A stretch of DNA of 64,000 nt from Nereocystis luetkeana (taxonomy: Eukaryota; Sar; Phaeophyceae; Laminariales; Laminariaceae). The stretch is from the NCBI GenBank assembly GCA_031213475.1, contig JARUPZ010000002.1:3100001-3164000 (forward strand), given 5' to 3'. The notes under the pieces were generated by a model, which was not told the origin of the DNA, did no database searches, and was given only the letters and a program-made list of their open reading frames with translations. Position numbers and translations under genes: made by a program. Of the stretch, positions 12,171-22,207 are shown in pieces. How positions within the stretch are numbered: the first letter of the stretch is position 1; every line of letters starts with the position of its first letter.

Positions 12171-12504
12171 GCCCTAGACTGGGCCAACCATTGTAGACCG
12201 GGTCAACCGTTGGACAAAGGGGGGCGCATAAGGCCCCTCCCTGGCCTGCCATGTACACGCCGCTGGCACGGCGTGAAACCTATATAGACTGGAAATTACT
12301 TGCTTTTACTCTGTCCACCACTCACACCTGACCCTAGACCGGGCCAACCATTGTAGACCGGGTCAACCGTTGGACGGGGGGGGCGGGCGCATAAGGCCCA
12401 TCCCCAGCCTGCTGTACCGGGCCTGTAGAACGGCCCGATCCCCACCAACAAATACCTCCTTGTCAATACACACCCGCGCTAGAACCGTCACATCGTCGCG
12501 TGCC
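12171..12504. repeat. Spacer between arms, with a ~78-bp direct repeat
   Basis: 12163-12240 and 12323-12402 share GGGCCAACCATTGTAGACCG and GGTCAACCGTTGGAC. The first unit replaces helicase coding at the end of the left arm; the second sits where coding from the right arm runs out. A recombination between such units would explain how both copies were cut and joined tail to tail. Confidence 0.7.
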
Positions 12505-14394
12505 AGGTCTAACGCCTGGGGTGGTCGCATCACCCGTGGCGGTAATGCGTCAACTAAGTGTAAGAGGCCCCGACCCCCATGTAAAAACGCCGCATAATAT
12601 GTACAAACCCAGTGCGAGGCCGACGAGAGGCTCTTGTGCATTGTTTTCGGGCGGCACGCTCACCTCTAGCATGCGGTACTCCGTCATGATGACGTTGGGG
12701 GCGAGCCTGATGAGGGCCCCGAAAGCGTTGTCCACCTTCAGCATCTCCTGGGCGGTGAGCAGGTTGCAAATCGTCATAGACCTGGTCTCGCCCACCTCGT
12801 CGAGGACTAACATGTACTGTCGACCATTAATATCGATGCCTCTGCCGTCCGGCAGCGCGTGCGGGAGCTTGGCCATGCTCGGGACGCAGCTGATGATTAT
12901 GTCGTGCGTCTCCGGTGTGCACGTTTCGATGTCTATATCCGTGTACACGCCGAACCCGTGGTTCTTGCATAGTTGGCCTTCGTAGTACGGGGACAGGCTC
13001 CTTCTGAAGACGACGACGCATACGGCGGCTCTCGTCGGGGAGTCGATCCCGCCGTTCATGAAGTCCAGGTGGTTGAGCTGGGACTTGAACATCTGGGTCT
13101 TGCCGGCGCCTGTCGGCACGTCTATCGCTGTGAATTTGTTCGCGAAGAGCGGTACTGGGGGGTCCAGGTTGCCGAGGTACTGTCCTGGCGCCAGAGGTGT
13201 CAGTGGTGGGTCTGTTGTCCCGACGATACGGGGGAGACCTCTGCCCAGCCAGTACTGCGTCTGGCACCCCCAGCACCAGACACCGAGTGATTCGCCGTTG
13301 ACGGAGGTGTGCGCGGAGCAGTCCCCGCGCATGTCTGGCCGGCCATTGGCGTCGTAGTCGCAGGCCCGGCAGTGGACCATTTGGCCGGGCCCGAGTCGTC
13401 GTAGCGCGCCTGGCCTCCCGTCCTGCAGGTACCAGATGTCCTGGGTCGTGGCTTCCCACCTCGCGCGTGCGCCTGTTTGTAGTCCTCTGCGATTGCCGGT
13501 GGGCCCACTCCGGAAGCCCTTGTCCGGGTCGCCCGCCTGTGGAGGCCGGCAGAGGAAGGGAATGCCTGTGGTATGCAGGTGGGTGTGGCATTGGGCGAGC
13601 GTGGGCCCGGAGATGTCTTGCGCGGCGGGTGTGTCGTCGTCGGCCTCCAGGACGGATATATTTGCGCCTGTAGAGCGGGTGGGGGTGGTCGTCTTGTCTG
13701 GCCTTGCAGGCTCTCTGTGCGATGGCCCTCGCGTGTTGCGACCTGTGCAGTAGGTTGGATGCGTATGAGAGGGGAGGGATGTTCGCTTCCCCGGCACTCT
13801 GTGTGATCCAGGAGATGGAGAACCGCTTCCAGTCGTTTGGCCGGTCCATGTCTAGCGGCTGGTTGAAGGGTGGCGGCCAGGGCCCGAGGGGGGTGCGTTC
13901 CCCTTGGACGCCGGGCGGGGTCGGGCGTAGAGGCACGCCCACTCGCGGCCTGCCGGTACGCTTCTCGCCCACCCCCGATGCTTTCCCGGCTCCGGTGAGT
14001 CGCATGTTCTGGTTGGACGCCGCGTAGACGGCGCTGTCCATGGCGAATGTGCGGGCGAGCCCGGCCTCGGTCCACCTGGAGGTGGGCGTGTGTGTCCGGG
14101 TGTGCGTATTCGGTGTGATGTCGGATATATGTCTATGTGTAGTTGGCGCCGCGGGCGTCGGTGACTCAATTCGCATGGGTGATGGATGTGGCTGGGTAAT
14201 TGTGATGTGTATCGGCGCGGGGGTGGTTGCGTCACACGGGGTGGTGATGGGACGCACCTCCTCGCGTGAGTAACGCGTCTGTGGACGGGGGAAGTCCGTC
14301 CGTTCGACTCACTTGTGTAGCCCGACGATCCTCAGTTTGAAGCGAAGCTCCGCGGCGTAGTTGTTCGGCGTATCGTCTACGTCCCCCACGAGGT
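12372..14394 (-). pseudogene. AEP primase + UL9-like helicase fragment, right copy
   Basis: Mirror copy of the left gene, lacking the first ~100 nt of its exon 1. The same PrimPol motif, CxxC pairs and Walker A (PTGAGKTQMFK) are present, and motif II here is canonical: LVLDEVGETRS. A 1-nt insertion near 12645 ends the main frame after ...SVPPENN. The frame that matches the left copy resumes at MHKSLSSASHWVCTYYAAF and stays open about 35 codons past the arm boundary (VTVLARVCIDKEVFVGG), showing that the ancestral protein continued there. Coding is lost at the direct repeat near 12372. The canonical DE and longer 3' end suggest this copy is closer to the functional ancestor; the frameshift makes it dead. 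Confidence 0.7.
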
Positions 14395-14855
14395 TCTACT
14401 GTTTATATGTTATCAATATATCAGAATTTGATATCCGTACCCAGAGACTAGAGACAGACTTCAGAGTGGCAGATGGATGCTAATATACGCAGAAACGTTT
14501 GTTGAAGGAAGGTACAGTGATAAACGTCGGCCGAAGGTACGTAACGTTTGGCGATATGGACAGTCCAGTACGCGAATTCGTCGAGGCGGCATGCTGGATC
14601 CAACGCACGACGCCCGATCCGCGCCTACCGTCGGGAGAAACGCCGGTTGGAATCCTGTTAGCCGCGACGCGCGGGCGAACCTCGACGCTCTCACCCCTAG
14701 ACTCGACTGCGGCTCCTTCCGCACGAGGCACGACAATTTCGTGGCGGAGAGGCAGCCGGCGTTCTGGGGGCTGAGAGGGATACTCAAGAGGCGGTAGGGG
14801 GAAATGACCCGCAGAAGGGCGCGTCTCAACGCGGCCATTCAGAGGAGTTCCTCTG
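14395..14855 (+). other. Retroelement interior, no frame assigned
   Basis: Starts AT-rich (TATATGTTATCAATATATCA), then becomes GC-rich and open in several frames. By position, just upstream of an integrase tail, it should be pol sequence. I cannot find RT, RNase H or HHCC/DDE integrase motifs, so it is either decayed or unrelated. Confidence 0.35.
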
Positions 14856-15188
14856 GTGAACAGACGCGGGTGGGAAACAGGGCCTCTCAAGGAGAAGACC
14901 AGCAAACTCGGAAGGGGAGGCATCCACGCGAAGCTGGTGCACGAGCATTGGACCGGGCCGTGGCGAACCACTCCCGTCGAGCAGCCCGGTCTGAGCTATC
15001 GAGCGACTATGAGAGGACGCCGGATCAGGGGAAGGGGGGGATTGGCAGCCAAACTCAAGATCTTCCATGAGCGGCCGGAGCACATGAGGCATGACTTCGA
15101 GGACGAAATCGCGCACCTGGCCTGGGGGGCGGACTTGGGACTGGGAGGCATCTCGACGGTGGCAGTGCCGCTAAACACCGGGGCATAA
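14856..15188 (+). pseudogene. Ty3/gypsy-type integrase C-terminal fragment
   Basis: A 110-codon frame ending in TAA. It carries LVHEHWTGPWRTT, the WxGPW/F box typical of Ty3/gypsy Pol C-termini, then GLSYRATMRGRRIR, LKIFHERPEHMRHDFEDEIA and HLAWGADLGL. The P-R-H-x-x-E-D-E/F-A-x-x-A-W tail is characteristic of gypsy integrases in stramenopile genomes, as far as I recall. The catalytic core is missing; the upstream sequence does not read through. A polypurine tract and an LTR-like start follow 60 bp downstream, the correct order for a gypsy 3' end. Confidence 0.65.
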
Positions 15189-15240
15189 CAAGCCAACCCA
15201 TACAAGGGAGGGCCTACCACTTCGGCAGCGAGCACCCGAC

Positions 15241-15545
15241 AGGGGGGTGTTGCAGCGCTACGGGCTCCAGGAGCCTGATAGGTTTGTATGCTGTTGAGTG
15301 TCCTTGGGTCCGGGTTTGTGGCGAGGTGAGCGCTCCGTGGATTGAGTTCAGTGAAGGTAAGCACTGAGGGCATAGCACCTTACAAGTGGAGACAGGCACT
15401 TGTCATTGTGCTATCGCTGAGAGTGGAGGTGAAAGTGAGCCCCTCCCTGAGGTTTGGATGCTGTGGTGCTTCCAGGGGTCTGATAGGTTTGTATGCTGTT
15501 GAATGTCCTGGGGTCCGGGTTTGTGGCGAGGTGAGCGCCCCCGTG
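15241..15545 (+). mobile_element. Second LTR-like start, partly duplicated
   Basis: AGGGGGG (15241-15247) then TGTTGCAGCGCTACGGGCTC at 15248: same polypurine tract and first 26 bp as the other two LTRs, but diverging afterwards. The following block (CTGATAGGTTTGTATGCTGT to GGCGAGGTGAGCG) is repeated at 15479-15538. This may be the true 3' LTR of the element that left the integrase tail, from a sister family. Confidence 0.55.
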
Positions 15546-15639
15546 GATCGTGTGTTTTGTCGGGATTGGGGGGGGGGGGGTTGTGTTTACCCCGTTACAT
15601 AAGTGGCAATGGATGCTATAGCATGGTACCATTTTCAAG

Positions 15640-15985
15640 TTAGATGCACGGAGCCGCAGTCGTAGTCGTGACCACCGTCGCAGCCACGACCGCCGCCGCG
15701 GAGGGAGCGGCAACAGCCAGCCCAGCAGCAGCAGGAGGAGGAGGAACAGGAGGAACAGCATCAGGCGCAGCAACTGTAGCATCATCATCATCAGCAGCAG
15801 CAGCAGCAACAGCTGCAACAGCAGCATAAGCAACGGAAGCAACAGCAGTAACAGCAGCAACAGCAGCAGCAACAGCAACAGCAACAGCAGCATCCGCAAC
15901 AGCAGCACCAGCCGCAGCAGTACCAGCAACAGCAGCAGCAACAGCAGCAGTGCCAGCAACAGCAGCCGTAGCAGCAGCCACAACA
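15640..15985. repeat. CAG/CAA/GCA-rich low complexity
   Basis: About 340 bp of imperfect AGCAGCAACAGC units, reading as poly-Ala, poly-Leu or Gln/Thr/Ala depending on frame and strand. No reading is privileged, so I do not call a gene. Confidence 0.85.
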
Positions 15986-16210
15986 GCAGCAGCGCCCGGC
16001 AGAAAGGAGAAGCTGAAGGCGTAAAATCGGCGTCACTAGAATCGGGGATGTCCGTACATGGCCAAAGCTATACCTGGTATAGTTAAGCGTCGAACGGATA
16101 AGGAAGGACGCGGCAGCCGGTTCGTCGGGTACGTGGAGGAGGAGTTGCCCACGCTGTCACCGGGTAGTGGCCGAGATACCCGCTGTGCGCCGACGATATT
16201 TATGCGTCGG
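15986..16210 (+). other. Possible Pol tail fragment before the right LTR
   Basis: A plus-strand frame from 16058 (MAKAIPGIVKRRTDKEGRG...) stays open through the polypurine tract into the LTR. Gypsy Pol often ends here, but no motif confirms it. Confidence 0.25.
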
Positions 16211-16220
16211 GCAGGGGGGG
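16211..16220 (+). promoter_or_regulatory. Polypurine tract
   Basis: GCAGGGGGGG ends at the first base of the right LTR, the site where plus-strand priming occurs in LTR elements. Nearly the same tract precedes 15248. Confidence 0.5.
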
Positions 16221-16765
16221 TGTTGCAGCGCTACGGGCTCCAGGAGTCGCCCAGGAGGCCGACAGGGTGTTCTATGATGTACGTCGACTGACCTGACCAG
16301 TGACGTATGGAGGGTGCATCGTGTAAGACAGCGATAAGGCCGTAGGATGGCTGGCTGTCATATCGATGTAGGAATACAATGGCGTGTCCCCGGCGGGGGA
16401 AGCCATTATCTGGGTTATGGAAACCCCGTATCGGCTGTAGTGGTCGATACGGGTGCTCTGTGGCGCTACCTGGGGTTTAGTCAATCCAACCAAAGTGAAG
16501 AAAGAAACAAGTCAGACCACATCCGTTCACACGCCACGCATGAGTATTGCCTATCACTTGCCTGTCTGCTAATCCCACGTCGCATTTGCTGAGCAATATC
16601 AACACCCGACTCCGTAGCGTCTGGCCACCTCGTGGCCAGAGAGGATTTATGAGCGAGGTACGGAGGAAACCTCCATCAGGACTCTCTCAACGAACGACAA
16701 CAACAGCTGGCTATCGGGGTAAGACCGAGTGGATAGCGGCCCAAGAGGGAGGCCAAGCTGTAACA
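16221..16765 (+). mobile_element. LTR-like direct repeat, right copy
   Basis: 545 bp, starting TGTTGCAGCG and ending GCTGTAACA, repeating 9521-10061 throughout. Differences include GGCAACAGGG/GCCGACAGGG near the start and a CAA insertion in ACGACAACAACAGC. Beyond 16765 the two copies diverge completely. Confidence 0.7.
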
Positions 16766-17128
16766 AAAATCCATTAGCAAACTGCTTATGATACAGCAGT
16801 AGCCCAATTTCTGGCCGGCCAGAGTCTACAGTAGTACCATTTTGCATAGATCATGTGACGATGTGGTCGAGTATCAGTGAGGTACCCGATTCAAGAGCCC
16901 CTCGTGCTATACGCGTGCTCTCAGTGCGGGGCATGCACTTCTCAACGTTTCCCGTTCCTTGCGTTCATGCCTATTATTATCTGCAAGGAAGGGTACTGGG
17001 CATTCTCTTCTCATGTCTTCGTAGGGTTGAACCCCTCGGTTCAACAACATTACCCTTGTTTGGGTGGGGTGTCCACCGACTTAGAGTAAAACACACAGCG
17101 TTGGTGTGATTCAATTTCAACCGCATTT
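16766..17128. other. Right flank of the LTR block; no gene
   Basis: Contains TTTCTGGCCGGCCAGAGT at 16807-16824, identical to the bases just left of the left LTR. Around 17000 it has a diverged copy of the phrase TCTTCTCGTGTCCTCGTATG that also starts repeat P. Confidence 0.5.
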
Positions 17129-17372
17129 GACGCGTTCTACGATAGAGGTAGCACATTTCCGCTCAAATGCTTTCTGAATGGCGGAGTTTCTTAATCCCTA
17201 ATCGTCGCAATGCCAATCTTGATTCGAAAAATGACTTGTATACTTGGGCCGTGGGATTATTCATCGGGATGCAATCTGATTTTTGTCGAAGTCAGTTTTC
17301 GGGAGAGGTATGGAGCTCCTGAAGTGAGGAGCCTCAGAAAAATCAGGGTGAACCTCAATCGTAGAACGCCTC
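17129..17372 (+). mobile_element. MITE family C, copy 1
   Basis: 244-bp element with 22-bp imperfect terminal inverted repeats: GACGCGTTCTACGATAGAGG at the left against AACCTCAATCGTAGAACGCC at the right. Both sides are flanked by ATTT, a possible 4-bp target duplication. No coding capacity. A second copy is at 32794-33044. Confidence 0.8.
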
Positions 17373-17487
17373 ATTTCCCTTGTTCGTAATGCTCTTCTCC
17401 ACGCCTTCTGCTTCTCAAATGCATACTTTTGGTGTTGGTACAGCAGTATGGTATATATACTCTTTGTGTTCGATTGTTCTCTGCGCA

Positions 17488-17947
17488 GAGCATGCTCTTC
17501 TTGTGTCCTCGTATGGTTGAGCCCTTCGGGCGGTGTTGGTACAAGCAGTATGGGTATATGGTATGGTACGGTATGGCATGGTGTGTGGTGCGGCACGGTA
17601 TGTGATATATGGTATATGTTGGTATGGTACGACGGTACAGTTTGTTGGATACTATTAACAGCTATACTGTGCGGAAAAATCACGGCTTGTGATATGGTAT
17701 ATTGGTGGTATGGTATGATGGTACGGTTTGGTGGATATAATACATGGCTATATATTGCCTGGTAGTATGGTATGTTTCAGTATGTAAGGTATATAAGAGT
17801 CGAATACGTCGTATGAATATCATCTGTAACGAACTACCAGGTACAATATATCGACTACTGCAATATGAGTTCGAAAACACAAGGGATGGGGACAGACAGA
17901 CAGATCTGCAATTTCCAAAATAAATCAGTTTTACAAACTGAGAATAT
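17488..17947 (+). repeat. Dispersed repeat P, copy 2
   Basis: Repeats the order of 7480-7940 from TCGTATGGTTGAGCCCTTCG to GACAGACAGACAGATCTGCA. It carries a TACCAGGTA motif at 17833-17841 where copy 1 has only a TA, which is direct evidence for that motif as an insertion. Confidence 0.8.
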
Positions 17948-18127
17948 ATACCTGGTACCTGGTAAATCGAACCGAACGTGTTTAGGTCTCCATCCCCTGT
18001 AGTGGCATTCCCGAGTCATTTTACGCTCACGCTGAACGAATGTTTTCCCCATGTATCAAATATCGATGTAGAATGTGTCGAAATCGTGTTGAGTACGTAG
18101 TTTTTCGTTTTTCGGTTAACTTACCGC

Positions 18128-18128
<1 letters not shown>

Positions 18129-18197
<69 letters not shown>
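18129..18197 (+). repeat. (AGT)n microsatellite
   Basis: About 23 perfect AGT units. A short run of the same triplet also occurs near 18990. Confidence 0.95.
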
Positions 18198-19426
18198 CGA
18201 GTGCAACTTCCAAGAGAGACTTTTGTTTTATCTTATAATTCGCCTCTGACGCCCCCCCCGCCTGGTCATCTCTTGGCGGGCAGTCAGTCTTCCCCACGTT
18301 CTTCGGAGTGAAAAAAAAAAGAAGCCAACTCGCCATCGACTCTTACACCACCAACAGCACTCGGTGCACCGTTAATACACACATGCAATACCTTCGTTCC
18401 TGGAGGCCTGAGCTCGCCACCGCCAGCCACGAATATAGATCAATACCTCCTCGAAACACACCACCAACGAGGTCACGACGCAGCCAACCTCCTCAATACC
18501 ACATTTCCATGCGAGGAAGGTAACTAAATATCGGCTGGATGGGAATATGCAACCCAGCCACCAACAAATATGCTGTCGACGCTGTCTTTCATGAAAAAAG
18601 AAAATAAAAGACGGCACGCAGGCGACAGACAACAAGGAGCGAGCTCTCAACAAAAGCCGAGAGCCCGCGTCTAAACCACGAGCACCCGCCAGCACACAAT
18701 AAACACAGCAACATAAAAATGTGAACGCAATAATAGTAGCATAACAGGGGCCGCCCGCCAAAACACCCCGTCCGCAAAACAAGCCCAGGGCCTTAATGAA
18801 CACCAGGTAAGGTTGCATCATGCTGCGTGCCCGCCCCCCCCCCCCTCTCTCTCTCCGTAGAACCTAAAACCAACACAACACTACCCAACGCGTGTGCCGA
18901 GTGCCGACACCGAACCGGAGAAAGCTCTCTCCCGTTTCTCCGACAAAAAAACACACACACACCCCTCGTTCGCTGGTAGTAGCATTATAGTAGTAGTAGT
19001 AGTAGAAGTGGTCGAAGCGCTAGCTATACAGCCGCCAGCAATGCATGAACATTTGAAACGAAAAACAGAGGAAAAAAAAACACAAGTAGTGTACAAGAAG
19101 CCCCTCGCCGTGGCCCACAGCCCACACCCCGCAACCCCCTACCCCGCCCCGAGCCCCACCGTTCCCCTTTTACCCTTTTACCCCGTCGAGCACGAGGCGC
19201 GTGCATCAAAACAGGGTTGTCGAACATCTATTCTCAATTGAGCGGCATAAGCAAAGGCACTCCTGTTCCGGCGTCTTCTCGCATTCGCATAGAAACCCAG
19301 CCGTCCTCGACCTGTACTCGCTCGATCGCGTCGAATATCTCCGTCTGTCCGTACCGTGACCGCAACCGTATCCAAGGGGAGAAAAACAGGGGAGGGGTGG
19401 GGGGCGGGACGGGACGGGGCGGGGGT
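18198..19426. other. No gene recognised
   Basis: A hydrophobic 149-codon minus-strand frame (18372-18821) has no recognisable family and no supporting context. Includes a CT-rich microsatellite at 18842-18857 and a C-rich stretch near 19100-19190. Confidence 0.35.
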
Positions 19427-19661
19427 GGGGGGGGGTGTACTCATTGTCATGCATGGCCGTAGTCGTAGGACCATAGACCCTCTCATCCCTAAAATGCCGG
19501 GACGGAGCACGTCGAGTTTTCACCGACCAGGCAGACATTGCTTGAACGAAGCGCGGAGCGCCGTGAGATGTTGGGAAAGTCGCATGAAGGGAGAGCTGCA
19601 TCCTACCAAGAGCCGCTTCAGAGGCGAATCTTCTTGCATATGGATGGGGGGGGGGGGGGGG
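19427..19661 (-). repeat. Dispersed repeat D, copy 2 (G-runs at both ends)
   Basis: Minus-oriented copy with the usual homopolymer at its distal end (seen as G 19427-19435). Unusually, a second 16-G run (19646-19661) sits at the proximal end, replacing the usual head sequence after GCATATGGATG. Confidence 0.8.
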
Positions 19662-20328
19662 TATCTACACGTTACACAAGCCTCGTCCCGACGTCCAACT
19701 CTAGTCGCAGGCATCGTCCGAGCAAAATAAAGCAGAGTAGGTTGTCTCGCCTAACCAACACACGGGGGTGAAAGGGCGCCGAGGGGAGAGATGGCGTGGA
19801 GCTCGCACAGCGGTGCGGTCGTTTTTCAGGGATCGAATTATTTTTCTCCCGTAAAGGCTCTATCAGAAGGTCGAACAACATATTTTCGGAAGGCTTCTCC
19901 GCCAGATCTTTCCGAAAACGCCTCCTCCTTAAGGTCCTGTTTTGGTAACCTCCCCGATCTGAAAAAAAATCGAGCGCTGCGAAACGATCGCATTCTTTGT
20001 GCGAGCTCAACGAATATCTGCCGCCGACAGCACATCTACGGCAAACAAAATACCGCTCGAGTGCGGTCAACGTGTAACCATACACCGCGCACCTTTTGAA
20101 ACATGATCCCCGCGGCATAATTCCATATAATACCCGCGAGTGGCTTCATGGGCCCACTGTGCGAGTATCGGAAACCGCCGTGGGTGGGTGCTGTATTCTA
20201 CCATCCTCGCAAACCCGTACAAGCAGGCACCCTTACGTGGCGTGCAGAGTAAGCAGGCAGTACAACATGTCGTGCAATAGAAGTCTATAGCTGATTACAT
20301 AAAGGTCATTTCCCCCTGCAGAAAGCTG
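19662..20328. other. No gene recognised
   Basis: Contains TTTTCGGAAGGCTTCTCCG near 19877, resembling GCCGAGAGGCCTTCCGAAAA near 49907 in inverted orientation, possibly an old shared repeat. No coding frame. Confidence 0.3.
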
Positions 20329-20332
20329 TTAA

Positions 20333-20421
20333 CCCTTTTAGCACCGCAGTCCCATTTTGGGGACAAACTAGTAAGAATTGGTATGGTCTGTCCCCAAAAC
20401 GGGACTGCGGTTCTAAAGGGG
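20333..20421. mobile_element. MITE family A, copy 1
   Basis: 89-bp foldback, CCCTTTTAGCACCGCAGTCC...GGGACTGCGGTTCTAAAGGG, with TTAA on both sides (20329-20332, 20422-20425). The TTAA target and CCC termini match piggyBac-type transposition. Confidence 0.9.
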
Positions 20422-20925
20422 TTAACTGGTTTGATTGTCCCGAGAACCAATTCCCTGCGTAAACAATAGGGTATACGGCTACCTATTAATAGTTCTCGTC
20501 AAGAATTCGCTCTCGTCGATGTTTCTGCAACGGCCGTCATCTGTGTCCGCTGGCGGAAAGGCATACACCATATATATATGTATGAAAAAATCGCCAAGAA
20601 CAACTCCCAAATTCGCAAGCGTCGTCGCGTACTACGTTCCACGTACATATTATACCGTGCCTGTTCCACAGATGGCCGCTTTACTATTCAGCCATCACGG
20701 TGGACCGTAGAAATCAGGAGCCACCGCAGAGACAAAAAACTAAACCAGGTATGCAAGTATTCCCAGTATTTGTACTGGCAGTATTTGGTTATGATTATAA
20801 TTAATATCGATCGATATTTTCCGCCGTGTACTCGGGCAGCAGCTAATATGATAGCCCCTTTTACGCCTATTTCAAGCCTCTTCTCTAGGGATCCGACAAG
20901 ATGTGCGTTCGGAATCGGAGATCCC
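20422..20925. other. No gene recognised
   Basis: Short frames only. (TA)n near 20570. Confidence 0.35.
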
Positions 20926-21036
20926 TATTACGGGAGGGGGCATGTTAAATAGGGCCTACGGCACACACAAGAACCTACATATTTGGCTATTTTCACTAAC
21001 AATATTTGGTCCTATTTACTATGGTCCCCCGTAACA
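20926..21036. mobile_element. MITE family B, copy 1
   Basis: TATTACGGGAGGGGGCATGTTAAATAGGG... to ...CCTATTTACTATGGTCCCCCGTAAC. Right end slightly altered. Confidence 0.85.
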
Positions 21037-21556
21037 GTATACCGACGTCCCCTGCCGGCGTCGGTGTCGGTCGCTCGAGTCGAAACAGCATCAGTTCCTT
21101 CTTGAGAAAACAGACATTTCAGAAGTCCAGCCTAGAAAACTCAAAAAAAAAAAAAAAAAAAAAAAAGTACGTACCAGATAACATTGAACAAAAAAAAAAA
21201 AAAACACCCGTGGCAAGCTACATGCCAGCCTCCGCACTTCATTTTTTTAATAGTTCCCCAAAGTATACCAGGTACACGGTAGACACACCACCCACTCCTG
21301 GAATCCTGCAGCTTCAGATTTTGTCTCCCTCATCTACGGACTGTATACCCTGCATGAGGCCATCTGAAACCCGTACTTGTAGTACGCGCTATCGGAGTAT
21401 CACACACAGCTCGCAAATATGAGTTTCGACGATTTCCTCGATCTCACAGCTGTTATAGTTTTTTTCATTTTCCAAATATTACCCGCCTTTAGGCGCTAAT
21501 TTGTAAGAAACCCACCCCCTTTTCTCTCTCCGCCAGAAAAAAAAGGGCAGAGCTAT
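21037..21556. other. No gene seen; two poly-A runs
   Basis: A-runs at 21142-21166 and 21191-21204 may be retroposed tails, but the bodies could not be assigned. TACCAGGTA at 21269. Confidence 0.35.
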
Positions 21557-21669
21557 TATTACTGGGGGGCATATTAAATGGGACCTACGGTAGACACAAA
21601 AACCAAATATATATCGCTTTTTTTTTTTAACAATATTTGGTCCTATTTACTTCAGTCCTCCGCAATAAT
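21557..21669. mobile_element. MITE family B, copy 2
   Basis: TATTACTGGGGGGCATATTAAATGGGACC... to ...CCTATTTACTTCAGTCCTCCGCAATAATA. Both ends mutated. Confidence 0.85.
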
Positions 21670-22207
21670 AGCCTAATATTTTGCCTACGTACGAGACGGC
21701 AGATCGGGTCAACGTGCCCAAAGCGCCAGTAGTAACAGCAGCCTGTGCTGATGTTGCAACGGGAGCTATAGGTTAAATTGACACGACACGAAATTTGAAT
21801 GTCGAAGTGCGGTGACCTTAGGCTTTATTTTTACCAATCCGCCGGAGGATAAAAAAATAAAATAAAAAATCCTGTCTGCGTAGTGATCAACAACTGCTAT
21901 ACGCTTAGTTTTTAGGCCCGTTGTAACTGGTATGCCGCAAAAGGGGAGACCGTTTCCCCTTGTAGCGAGATGCCGTCAGAGGGGACCGTTTACCCTCATC
22001 GCGGGGTGCCTTGCTACCTGCTGCTGCTGCTGTACCTACTACCAGGTACCAGGTATAGTGTGAGAAGCAACAAAAAAAAGGTCACCTTTCCCGTCGCGCT
22101 AAGCACCGTTCCGAATGGCGCAATCCTGACTATCCGTCCATCCTCGATACTCGGGCTGCTGCGCACGAATATGCCTTCTCGGAAGACCACCTTCAACCGA
22201 AAGACAA
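21670..22207. other. No gene recognised
   Basis: A duplicated phrase (GGGGAGACCGTTTCCCCTTGTAGCGAGATGCCG / GGGGACCGTTTACCCTCATCGCGGGGTGCC) near 21940-22010, and TACCAGGTACCAGGTA at 22038. Confidence 0.3.

Larger units (their letters stand above)
10280..14394. repeat. 4.1-kb inverted repeat with two helicase-gene arms
   Basis: Arm 1 (10280-12170) is the reverse complement of arm 2 (12505-14394). Paired coordinates sum to 24675 (24674 outside a 1-nt indel near 10483). Outer parts, up to about 11,090, are virtually identical. Inner parts have many more substitutions plus a 1-nt indel near 12030/12645. The arm edge falls inside an exon on the left, while on the right it abuts unrelated AT-rich DNA (14395 on). 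The duplicate is thus a 5'-truncated copy placed tail to tail. Confidence 0.95.

Noticed and set aside
15411-15983. 190-codon poly-Leu minus frame
   Set aside because: Product of CAG/CAA low complexity; every frame there is open.
18372-18821. Hydrophobic 149-codon minus frame as a membrane protein
   Set aside because: Hydrophobicity comes from GT/CA-rich composition, and no real membrane topology pattern or neighbour supports it.
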